Positions 43,684 to 51,512 of a stretch of DNA of 64,000 nucleotides are shown here, piece after piece. Position 1 is the first letter of the stretch; the number at the start of each line of letters is the position of its first letter. Source of the stretch: Lewinellaceae bacterium (GTDB taxonomy: Bacteria > Bacteroidota > Bacteroidia > Chitinophagales > Saprospiraceae); assembly GCA_020636375.1 (NCBI GenBank), contig JACJXZ010000014.1:62001-126000 (forward strand). The letters run 5' to 3'. The position numbers were made by a program, and so were the translations under genes. Under the pieces are notes generated by a model. It saw only the letters and a list, made by a program, of their open reading frames with translations, was not told the DNA's origin and searched no databases.

Positions 43684-46600
43684 TCAGATCAACACCCATC
43701 CACCCCAAACCTGCACTTGTTTTCCCCGTCTGAGAAAATCCAGTTGCGTTTTTTGGAGCGCGTCGCGCGCGTCGCCGGACGCCAGCCAGCGGTGGCAAAA
43801 TTGCCCCACGAACTCCTGTGTCTCGCGGCTGTCGGGAATTTTCCAGAGCGTCGCCAACACCTGCCGGGTGCCGGCGATTTTGAAAGCGCGTTGCAGGCCG
43901 TACACCCCTTCGCTGCTTTTGGATTCGCCCAGCCCGCTTTCACAGGCACTCAGGATAGCAAGGCGGGTGCCCTGCAAATTCAGGTCGCCGATTTCACGGG
44001 CGGTCAGGATGCCGTCCTGAAAACCGGGCGCGGCATGGCCACCTGTCCAGGCTTGTTCTGCGCCGGCAAGCAACAGCCCCGACGAATACATCGGGTTGCG
44101 CGGCGGGAAACGCCCTCTGAATGCTTCCGGCAGGGTATCCAAAGCAAAACCATGTGTCGTGAACATCAGAACATCCGGTGGAGGTTCGTCCACAAGGCTT
44201 TTCTTAAAATCTTCTTCCAATGCCTCATAACCGATCCGGATTTCGACTTTTGCCTCCACCCCTTGAAGCTGGACGGCAACGGTGTCCGCTTCGGGGAGGG
44301 AATTGGGCAGCGGGTCGGGCTTGCTTTGGCTGCCGTCCTTTGTTGCCACCAACTCTGCTTCGCCGAGGCATTCGCGTGTGCGGCTTTGCATTTTAATGGT
44401 GTCGGTCGGATACGACACACAGGCAAAAATCAGGGCGGATTGGGGCGGGCCTACAGGTAGCGGCATGGCAGCGGCAAGTTCGCGGGTGCTGCCCATTTGT
44501 TGCAGGCTGTATTTTTCCACGAGCCGTTCGCCATGCGCTTTGGCAATTGCGGGTAATGAAACTTTATGCAACAAGCCTGATGGGGCGTACCACACCCGCC
44601 GTACCCCGGAGAGATAAGATTCGAGCGGGTGCCAAATAAGCCGGTAGAGTTCGGAAGGCTCCGGTGAGCGGCTCGGGTAAATTTTTCCAAGCCATTCGTC
44701 GATGCTTAATCCTTCGTTTTCGAGCAGGAAGGCAAGTTGTTTTTCTTCAAAAAGAGGGATAAAACGGGGTTGTTCATCATTAGAGCGAAGTACGAGCGCA
44801 CCGTAAAGGATGCTGTCGGTGGGGCTGTCTGGCTTGGCAAAATTAAAATGAAAAAATTCCACTGCCGCCTCATCCGGGGCTAGAAGGGCTTGCACATTGC
44901 GCCATCCGATGGGCCGGGTGGCGGTTTCGAATGCTTTGGATTTTTGAGCTAAATGCGCCTCGGTAAGTTCGGCTGCGCGGGCGAGGCTGTCTAATTCGAA
45001 AAAAGTGTATTGGGCGTTAATATCCTTTTGGGCAAGGAGTGTGCGTTGATAATCAATCATCTGACGAAGGCCAAGCCATTGGACCATTTGGGCGGCGAGA
45101 ATGCTGTCGCCTCGCAACGAAGCCAGCACGGCTCGGGCGGAGGACAAGAGCTGGCCTTTTTGGGAAAGTTGGTCGTCGAAAAGTAGGCCAGGAATTTCGG
45201 GGAATGACGCGGCGTGTCGCCATGCGAAAGAGTACCAGTGGTCGAGTTGTGGTTGGATATCAGCGAGGAAGGCTTCGCGGCCTACATCGGAGAGGACGGC
45301 GAAATTGCGAATGGCGAGGCTGCGATAAATGGTGTCGGCGGTAAGGTAATGACCGAAGGCGAGCCTGGTTTTGCCACTCCGCTCCTCAATCCCCGCCCTA
45401 CCTTGCATCAGAAAAGCGTAGAAAGAATTTTTTCGGCCCGTCACTTCTTCTGCCAGGGCGCATGCCTCTTGAAAAAAATCAAGGGATTTTTGCGTATTGC
45501 CGAGCCGTTCTTGACAAGTGGCAAGATTACGCAGCACGTCCAGATAATCTTTTGATTTTATGCCAACGGTAGAGCGCAGGATTTGTTCTGCGTCTTGCAG
45601 CAACAAAATAGCTTCTTGGGGGCGGCCAAGATGAGTGAGCGTTGCGCCATAATAGTTTAATCCAGAGCCATATGCAGTACTGTTTTCGCCAAATTTTTTC
45701 CGGGCGATGCCATTTGCATGTTGCATCCCGGAGAGCGATGACTCTGTTTTCGGAGCGGAGAGGAAAGTGTTTATCAACAATTTTTCAAAATCCGGGAAGG
45801 TCTCGCCAAAATTTTCAACCAATTCGAACGACTCATCTGCCAGTTGTTTGGCACGTTGAGTGTCTCCCATTTGAAAATAGCAAGTGGCAAGATTGGCATT
45901 AACTTTCGCATAACGAGGGCTTTTTGTGCCTAAAGTTTTTATCATTAGTTCTCGCGCATCACTCAGGTAGGGTAATGCGCTGGCATAATCATAAAAGTTG
46001 AGGTATGAGTTGCCAAGATTATTCAGAAGGGCAGCGTAGTTCGCAAGGTCAAGGTCGGTTTGCTTGTCGGCAAGGCTTTTGGCCTCCAACAATAAATTCA
46101 GGGCTTCTGCATTTTGGCCTAGTTTCTGTAGTAGCAAGCCGAGGTTGGTGCGAATCAAATTGGTATAAGGATGACCGGGCATAACCTTTTGAGCAAGGCG
46201 CAAGGCCTCCCGGGCATTTGGCAATGCTTTATCATAAGCGCCCACTGTAATATAGTTAAGTACAAGGTTGCCGACACATTGGATGCTCGTAGGATACTCC
46301 GCTCCAAAAAGGCCGGCGGCGACTTGAACTGTTTCTTCCAGAATGGGAGTGGCCTGTTGGTGCTCTCCCAAATGACTCAAAATCACACCCAAGGTATTGA
46401 TTCTGAGCAGGTACTGATAACTTTCTCGTTCTAAGCCGTTTGCATGGGCATTTTCAATGGAAATTTCCAAATCAGCCTTTGCTTTCCCATATTTCCCCAT
46501 GGAAAGAAACGCCTGGCCTCGATTGAGGTACGTGAGCCCCAAAGAAGAACTCGTGTCTTTAAGATAATTTTGAATGAGAAGCGCCGTGTCTAAATCGGCG

Positions 46601-46983
46601 ATTGCCCGATCGAACTGCCCCATTCGGGTTAAAAGCGTACCCTCATTCGAATACATTACTGCGGTGTTTAGGTCGTAAAAACCCCTGAAGCCAAGACTGA
46701 TAATTTTTGAGCTTTGCGCTAACTCCAATGCTCCGGCATAGTCGCCTTTCATCATCTGGATGGAACTTTTCAATGATAGCACTGATGCATACAAGGTGTC
46801 CTGGCTGCCTACTTCCTTCAGGCAAACCGTATCGAGGTATCCTATCCTTGCTTCCACTTTTTGAAATTCGCCCAGGTTACCCCATGCATTCAATGAATCC
46901 AGCAACTGGGCGCACTCCTGTCCCTGTGCCCGAGCAAAGCCAAGCAGGCAAACAAGGACCAATATTTTGGAAGAAAAGTTCAT
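43684..46983 (-). CDS. Exported TPR-CHAT (caspase-like) protease-like protein
   Basis: 1099 residues. A signal peptide (MNFSSKILVLVCLLGFARA) is followed by about 12-14 tetratricopeptide repeats (residues ~60-600, e.g. AVMYSNEGTLLTRMGQFDRA, LTYLNRGQAFLSMGKYGKA). A linker leads to a C-terminal CHAT domain (about 800-1099). The CHAT catalytic dyad is intact: His944 in MFTTHGFALD and Cys1014 in LAILSACESGLGE, followed by EGVYGLQRAFKIAGTRQVLA and the SGDARDALQKTQLDFLRRG region. CHAT proteins are clan CD cysteine peptidases, best known as separase relatives and in regulated-cell-death or defence systems. This one is predicted to be periplasmic or outside. It is 23 bases downstream of a papain-like protease gene and in line with a sigma/anti-sigma pair, suggesting one operon. 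Confidence 0.9.
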   Translation of the reverse strand: MNFSSKILVLVCLLGFARAQGQECAQLLDSLNAWGNLGEFQKVEARIGYLDTVCLKEVGSQDTLYASVLSLKSSIQMMKGDYAGALELAQSSKIISLGFRGFYDLNTAVMYSNEGTLLTRMGQFDRAIADLDTALLIQNYLKDTSSSLGLTYLNRGQAFLSMGKYGKAKADLEISIENAHANGLERESYQYLLRINTLGVILSHLGEHQQATPILEETVQVAAGLFGAEYPTSIQCVGNLVLNYITVGAYDKALPNAREALRLAQKVMPGHPYTNLIRTNLGLLLQKLGQNAEALNLLLEAKSLADKQTDLDLANYAALLNNLGNSYLNFYDYASALPYLSDARELMIKTLGTKSPRYAKVNANLATCYFQMGDTQRAKQLADESFELVENFGETFPDFEKLLINTFLSAPKTESSLSGMQHANGIARKKFGENSTAYGSGLNYYGATLTHLGRPQEAILLLQDAEQILRSTVGIKSKDYLDVLRNLATCQERLGNTQKSLDFFQEACALAEEVTGRKNSFYAFLMQGRAGIEERSGKTRLAFGHYLTADTIYRSLAIRNFAVLSDVGREAFLADIQPQLDHWYSFAWRHAASFPEIPGLLFDDQLSQKGQLLSSARAVLASLRGDSILAAQMVQWLGLRQMIDYQRTLLAQKDINAQYTFFELDSLARAAELTEAHLAQKSKAFETATRPIGWRNVQALLAPDEAAVEFFHFNFAKPDSPTDSILYGALVLRSNDEQPRFIPLFEEKQLAFLLENEGLSIDEWLGKIYPSRSPEPSELYRLIWHPLESYLSGVRRVWYAPSGLLHKVSLPAIAKAHGERLVEKYSLQQMGSTRELAAAMPLPVGPPQSALIFACVSYPTDTIKMQSRTRECLGEAELVATKDGSQSKPDPLPNSLPEADTVAVQLQGVEAKVEIRIGYEALEEDFKKSLVDEPPPDVLMFTTHGFALDTLPEAFRGRFPPRNPMYSSGLLLAGAEQAWTGGHAAPGFQDGILTAREIGDLNLQGTRLAILSACESGLGESKSSEGVYGLQRAFKIAGTRQVLATLWKIPDSRETQEFVGQFCHRWLASGDARDALQKTQLDFLRRGKQVQVWGGWVLI

Positions 46984-47006
46984 GGTAAAAAAGTTATAGG
47001 GTGAGC

Positions 47007-47930
47007 TTATGGGCGGTTAGGACACTTCACCTTTTTCCCCGAATCAAAATCGAATTTAATCACGTAGCCTTCCTGCACCACACGGGTATAGTCGGCATAG
47101 CCGATGCGCGCCACGCCTCTGCAGCCCCAGCCTGTGTCGTAAGAATTGAGTACCTCGAATTCCTCCGTTGTGTCGTCGTAGCCCATGACGAGCAGGGCAT
47201 GGCCTTTTGCACCTGCAAGGGGGGTAGGGGCTTTCCAAAGGCAATTCTGTGGAGTCAGACTGCGAAAATTGTCTGTTACCAACAAGCCCACGATGACCGG
47301 GATGTTGTAGTCAATCCAGGCAATCGTTTTGGGCACCAGTTGCTCGCGGAACCGGTCTTCCTTTTGTTCCGGCGAGCCGGGGATGTTTTTTTTGGCTCTG
47401 AAAATCGGTTGATAAGTCCAGTTTTGAAAATGAGCAGCGTTGCTTCGATCTTGGCCATTTGGCAGGCGGTCATGGCTACAGGGAGTATTGGAAAAAGTGT
47501 CGGCGAGTGGGATTCCTTGCAGTTTGAGCAGGTCGAGCACGTTTTTGAGCCGGATATTGTCCAGGCCATACATCTTCACCAACTGGTTGTGTAAAAACGA
47601 CCACGAAAACACCCGCATTGGGAGGTTGCATTTGCAGTGCCCATTACAGTAGATCAAAAGGCGCACCATGACGGCAGCCGTTACTGCGCAACTCCCGCAG
47701 GAAAGTTCGCAGCGTTGGTTGAAGGGTATAATGCCGGCTTTTCCGAATAGCGATTTTTTTCCGCCGGGGGGGCTGGAACGATTCACTTCCTGAGGCTCGC
47801 CTGCAGTGGCATAGGTGGAATCGTCGAGCACAATACCTCCAAAGGGCGGCAAGGTATCCGTTTGGGCGCGAAGCGGCGGAGCGGCGGCCGTGAGCAGAAA
47901 GAGCAAAAGAAAGAAGGAGCAGCGGTTCAT
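47007..47930 (-). CDS. Exported papain-like (C1-type) cysteine protease
   Basis: 307 residues from the ATG at 47930, which opens a signal peptide (MNRCSFFLLLFLLTAAAPPL); the frame continues upstream into the preceding gene but without meaning. Papain-fold catalytic residues are in place: CELSCGSCAVTAAV with Cys81 nucleophile and Gln72 nearby, GHALLVMGYDD with His244, and VLNSYDTGWGCRG with Asn262. It has many extra cysteines (e.g. IYCNGHCKCN), consistent with an oxidised extracytoplasmic protein. It is preceded (19 bases) by the anti-sigma-like gene and followed (23 bases) by the TPR-CHAT gene, both on the same strand. Substrates are unknown; processing of the CHAT protein or of the anti-sigma protein are testable possibilities. 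Confidence 0.88.
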   Translation of the reverse strand: MNRCSFFLLLFLLTAAAPPLRAQTDTLPPFGGIVLDDSTYATAGEPQEVNRSSPPGGKKSLFGKAGIIPFNQRCELSCGSCAVTAAVMVRLLIYCNGHCKCNLPMRVFSWSFLHNQLVKMYGLDNIRLKNVLDLLKLQGIPLADTFSNTPCSHDRLPNGQDRSNAAHFQNWTYQPIFRAKKNIPGSPEQKEDRFREQLVPKTIAWIDYNIPVIVGLLVTDNFRSLTPQNCLWKAPTPLAGAKGHALLVMGYDDTTEEFEVLNSYDTGWGCRGVARIGYADYTRVVQEGYVIKFDFDSGKKVKCPNRP

Positions 47931-47949
47931 CGATATTTGATTAGGGTGG

Positions 47950-48639
47950 TTAGTTGCCAATCGGTTTTTCAGGGAAGCGTTTTTCTTCTCCGTCGTCATC
48001 AAGCAGAAATTTTTCGTTGTCGATTTTGAGGAAAAACTCCGTGCCTGCCTTCGACAGTTCGAGCTGTTTTTTCCAAAAATCATCATCCAGGCGGGCGTAA
48101 ACGCATAAGCCTGTGCCGCCTGGGTCGAGCGCGTACATGCGGGCAGGCTGACCGGGCAAACCCAGGCCGGGTTTGTACAAAACGGAAAGCGAAATTGTTT
48201 TTCCAGGTTGGGGGCCGGGAATGCGTATACGGGCAATCTCTTCATATCCAAAATTCGCAACAGGCCCTGGCTCATCTATGACGAAGTTAGGAACCGGTGG
48301 AGAAGGCTCCTTGTGGAAAAGCAGCCAGCCCAGCGCAAGGCCGAGCACGGTGCCAACAGTCAACCAGATCGCGGATCTTATCCAACTTAAAGGATGTTCT
48401 TTGGAAGGTCGGCCCTTTTCCGATTCCTCCTGTTTTATCTGGTCGCGCACAGCCTCTACGCGCTTGCGAATGTCTGACCGGGCAATCTGGCGCAGGTCGC
48501 CTGCAAATTGGCGCATTTCCTCTGTCCGCCGGCGCAGTTCAGGATCGGAGGCAAGGGCGGACTCGAACCGGGCGCGCTCTTCCGGAGTCATTTTGTTCCG
48601 GAGGTAGGATTCGATTTGTGTTATATTTATATCTCCCAT
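47950..48639 (-). CDS. Anti-sigma-factor-like single-pass membrane protein
   Basis: 229 residues. The cytoplasmic part (1-85) starts ITQIESYLRNKMTPEERARF and continues as a long charged helix, typical of Bacteroidota anti-sigma-like proteins although no zinc-binding HxxxCxxC is present. One membrane span (about 89-108, SAIWLTVGTVLGLALGWLLF) leads to an extracytoplasmic beta-rich domain (ARIRIPGPQPGKTISLSVLY, FFLKIDNEKFLLDDDGEEK). It lies 43 bases downstream of the ECF-like sigma gene and upstream of the papain-like protease, the classical position for a membrane sensor that holds the sigma factor and releases it on an outside signal. That role is inferred from context. Confidence 0.75.
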   Translation of the reverse strand: MGDINITQIESYLRNKMTPEERARFESALASDPELRRRTEEMRQFAGDLRQIARSDIRKRVEAVRDQIKQEESEKGRPSKEHPLSWIRSAIWLTVGTVLGLALGWLLFHKEPSPPVPNFVIDEPGPVANFGYEEIARIRIPGPQPGKTISLSVLYKPGLGLPGQPARMYALDPGGTGLCVYARLDDDFWKKQLELSKAGTEFFLKIDNEKFLLDDDGEEKRFPEKPIGN

Positions 48640-48682
48640 GACGATTTTGCTATTCTTCAGGTTGCCGTTGTTCTCAAAAACG

Positions 48683-49291
48683 CTAATTTTTCATACACTT
48701 TTCCAATTTGCCCTGGCATTTGTTTTTCATAGCTTTTGACACATCAGGGCTGGCATCGCCCATCGCTTCCGCGATTTCTTTGTGGCTTTGGCTTATATAC
48801 CAAAAACGCATGATCCGCTCTTTGCACCGCTCGCCGATTTGGCCAAGGCAATGCTCCAATTTTCTTTGCCGGGCTAACGCTTTCACTTCTTGTTCTGCTT
48901 TTTCCTCGAGGTCCTCTTCCCCTTCAATTTCCGGGGGGATGCCATCGGAGAAAGACTCTTCAATCGATTTCTCTTCTCCACGCTCCCGCAGGAGATCAAA
49001 AAATTTGCGTTGCGCAATGCGGAAAAGGTAGTGTTCAAGTTTACCCTGCTCCCGGTACTTGCCCTCCCGGAAGTTCCGGACAAATTTGATGACTGCTGCT
49101 GTCACCGCATCGTGGGCATCTTCGCTCGTGCCATTTTTGGAGTAAATCCAGGGGCGGATCATTCCCAGAAGCCTTAAGTACAGGTATTCTATAACCTTGT
49201 TTTCCAATTCAAAACTGCCTTCGCGAAGCCATGCAAGGGCTTCTTCGTTCGTGCAGGAATGTTTTGGCGGGCCGTTTTTCGTTTCGTTCAT
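48683..49291 (-). CDS. ECF-like RNA polymerase sigma factor
   Basis: 202 residues from the ATG at 49291 (MNETKNGPPKHSC). An in-frame ATG at 49321 would translate the conserved GGTTTACCTTTTC element and is rejected. Region 2 is seen in YLYLRLLGMIRPWIYSKNG, TSEDAHDAVTAAVIKFVRNF and KLEHYLFRIAQRKFFDLLRE. Region 4 is seen in LGQIGERCKERIMRFWYIS, QSHKEIAEAMGDASPDVSK and AMKNKCQGKLEKCMKN. It is a diverged but complete sigma-70-like factor of the type that precedes anti-sigma and CHAT/caspase genes in Bacteroidota. The GTTTACC ... CGATATA element directly abuts its start codon, so if that is its promoter the mRNA would be nearly leaderless. Autoregulation is plausible. Confidence 0.8.
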   Translation of the reverse strand: MNETKNGPPKHSCTNEEALAWLREGSFELENKVIEYLYLRLLGMIRPWIYSKNGTSEDAHDAVTAAVIKFVRNFREGKYREQGKLEHYLFRIAQRKFFDLLRERGEEKSIEESFSDGIPPEIEGEEDLEEKAEQEVKALARQRKLEHCLGQIGERCKERIMRFWYISQSHKEIAEAMGDASPDVSKAMKNKCQGKLEKCMKN

Positions 49292-49321
49292 ATATCGTTG
49301 GTAAATGAAAAGGTAAACCAT
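49292..49321 (-). promoter_or_regulatory. GGTTTACCTTTTC ... CGATATA element before the sigma gene
   Basis: GGTTTACCTTTTC (minus strand, 49308-49320) is followed 9-10 bases later by CGATATATG, whose ATG is the likely start. Both words also occur upstream of the genes at 39919 and 43594. A TTG lies 19 bases before TACCTTTT, so a housekeeping promoter with a TAnnTTTG-like box is an alternative reading. Confidence 0.45.
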
Positions 49322-49710
49322 TGGGATTTGTGTTCAATAGCGACATGACGAGGCATTGCGCTCCGGCGATTTCTGTATGGCGTCCCCACTTTGCAAAAAA
49401 CCGCTTGCCTGTTCAAACAAACTATCTACCTCCACCTGTCCCAGCCCGCATCCAGTTCCAAAAATAAGTGCAAAAACCACCGAAATCATTCATTTTTTCA
49501 TAATGAGAGATATTTCCTAATTTTGCCGAATACATTACATTTTCAGCCCCACAAACAGGAATATGTCCGTTAGATGTTTTAATTACATTGACCGCCAGCC
49601 ACTACTTTCCCGTAAGCCTCCATCATCTCCCTAATCCAAGGAGCCAGATAGCGGATAATTTCTTCCCCATCAAAAACTCAGGAACAACCCCACCTAAAAT
49701 GGAAACTACT

Positions 49711-49812
49711 TATACTGCTTTGCACCTGGTTTTGTGCATTTTGGGCGGACTTCCCTTTAGGGGATTGAGGGGCGGCGCTGGCAATGTACAAAACCAGGTG
49801 CAGTTGAGTATA
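49711..49812. repeat. Palindrome TATACTGCTTTGCACCTGG / CCAGGTGCAGTTGAGTATA
   Basis: About 30-bp arms (GCACCTGGTTTTGT/ACAAAACCAGGTGC at the core) around a GGCGGACTTCCC/GGGGCGGCG centre. The rest of 49322-50050 holds a half-copy of the 29715-type palindrome end (about 49903) and no gene I can support. Confidence 0.5.
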
Positions 49813-50050
49813 GCTTTTAAAAAAAGGCTTGCGACTGGCCAACTAACACATTGGCAGATATTGCTGCATCTAAATTAGCCCTTTGGGAGGAACATTTCCT
49901 ATAGGGCCGGATAAAATAAGTTGCGGATTGGTCTAAAAAGCGATAAGCGGCTATTAGTTACGAGCCAGAAAGGCAGCCAACTGATTCTATTTGCCTGTTT
50001 ACGGCCTTCAAATGGCTCAATACCACGAGATTTGTGAAGAACCAAAAATA

Positions 50051-51241
50051 CTACCTAAACGGATCCTCAAACCTACTCGCCCTCACCAGTTCCTCATCCG
50101 TCAGCGTTTCCAGGAAGGCCACCAGGGCGGCTTTCTCGTCGTTGCTGAGGTTGAGCCGGCGGGGACTGTCGCCGTCGGGCGCCCGCAGGCGGTGGTCGAG
50201 GTTCTGGTGTTTGTTCACGCCGGAGTTGTAGTGTTCCACCACGTCTTCCAGGGTGGCGAAGCGGCCGTCGTGCATGTAGGGGGCGGTCAGGGCGATGTTG
50301 CGCAGGAAGGGCACTTTGAACTTGCCGATGTCGGCGGGGTTGCCGGTGATGGCGCCGACGCCGGGGTCGGCATACGCTTCATCCAGCCCGTTGTTGGCCA
50401 GGCTCTCCCGGGAGATCGACATGTTGGCGCCGTGGCAGGAGGCGCAATGCTGAATGAAGAGGGCCTTGCCCTGGTTTTCTTTCGCGGTGAAGCTGGAGAA
50501 ATCGCGGCTCTCGTCCCCGCCGGCGGCAGCCAGGCCGTCGTCGAAGCGCGTCCGGGTGGAGACGATGGAGTTGAGGAACTCCTGCAGGGCGTCGGTGATC
50601 ATGAATGGGTTAACGGCTTCGGTATTGTAGGCCTTATTGAACAATATCCGGTAGTAGGGCACCTGCTCCAGGCGGCCGGCCAGCTCGTTGAGGTCCATGC
50701 CCATTTCGATGTCGTCCTGGATGGTCAGGCTGCTCTGTTCGGCGATGGAGTGGGCGCGTTCGTCCCAGAAAAAGAACTGGCGCTGAGTGGGGGTGGGCGG
50801 CCCGGTAATGCTCCCGCCACCTCCTTCATAGGAGGACTTGAAGTTGGCCACTGAGCCCAGGGCCAGCGAGTTGCGCAGGGTCAGCTGGCCGTCGAAGCCT
50901 TCGCTGAAGGCCTTGTTGTCGGCGAAGGCCAGTTCCTGGTGGTGGCAGGAAGCGCAGGAAACGCTCTGGTTGCGCGACAGCTTGTTATCGTAAAAAAGCA
51001 CCCGGCCAAGAGTCGCTTTGGCATTATTGATCTCCGGCGGCGCCATGCCCAGGGCGATCATGTGTTCCGGCAGTTCTACGCTGTAGTCGATCCGGTCGTT
51101 GGGCAGGTTGAGCACGGCGGAAACGGCCTCGTACTCCTGATCGGTGTAGGTGGTATAGCGCACCTCTACCTTGTCTTCCAGGCAGGAGGACACGGCCAGG
51201 GAGAGCGTCAGGAGAAGGGCGGGTAAAGTTCTGGTTTTCAT
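50051..51241 (-). CDS. Di-haem cytochrome c peroxidase (MauG/CCP family) lipoprotein
   Basis: 396 residues with a lipoprotein signal (LTLSLAVSSC, Cys20). Two CxxCH haem sites: SVSCASCHHQEL (Cys96, Cys99, His100) and QHCASCHGANM (Cys266, Cys269, His270). Other family strings are LGRVLFYDNKLSRNQ, FFWDERAHSIAEQ, FKVPFLRNIALTAPYMHDG and RFATLEDVVEHYNSG. Bacterial CCPs reduce hydrogen peroxide to water using c-type cytochrome electrons; MauG-like members oxidise proteins instead. Lipid anchoring places it in the periplasm or outer membrane. It is a single gene: 271 bases upstream and 729 downstream are intergenic. Confidence 0.93.
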   Translation of the reverse strand: MKTRTLPALLLTLSLAVSSCLEDKVEVRYTTYTDQEYEAVSAVLNLPNDRIDYSVELPEHMIALGMAPPEINNAKATLGRVLFYDNKLSRNQSVSCASCHHQELAFADNKAFSEGFDGQLTLRNSLALGSVANFKSSYEGGGGSITGPPTPTQRQFFFWDERAHSIAEQSSLTIQDDIEMGMDLNELAGRLEQVPYYRILFNKAYNTEAVNPFMITDALQEFLNSIVSTRTRFDDGLAAAGGDESRDFSSFTAKENQGKALFIQHCASCHGANMSISRESLANNGLDEAYADPGVGAITGNPADIGKFKVPFLRNIALTAPYMHDGRFATLEDVVEHYNSGVNKHQNLDHRLRAPDGDSPRRLNLSNDEKAALVAFLETLTDEELVRASRFEDPFR

Positions 51242-51512
51242 AACCTGGTGAATTTAGTGGACAAGGCTTCATGGCTTCAACCTCTAATATACGGCTTTAT
51301 CGTATCACGCGAATCCAGGACTGAAATTTTTGGAATACTGAATTTATTGACAATGTAAGGCTGTTAAAAACTTGCCCTGCCCGGATATTATCCCTAACTT
51401 GACGTCTCTACACGTTCCAACCTGCCGTTGCCGGGCTTCGCGCCAGGGGAGGGCTTTCTCTGATTTCTTCACCAAATCCCGAATACTATGCTAAAGTTCA
51501 TTTCAGGCAGGC

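Noticed and set aside
49292..49321. Upstream ATG at 49321 as start of the sigma factor
   Set aside because: Those ten codons coincide with the GGTTTACCTTTTC element that is non-coding in front of three other genes.
49590..49690. Short minus-strand piece reading FDGEEIIRYLAPWIREMMEA
   Set aside because: Only about 32 codons between stops. It might be a remnant, but without a recognisable family it is not annotated.
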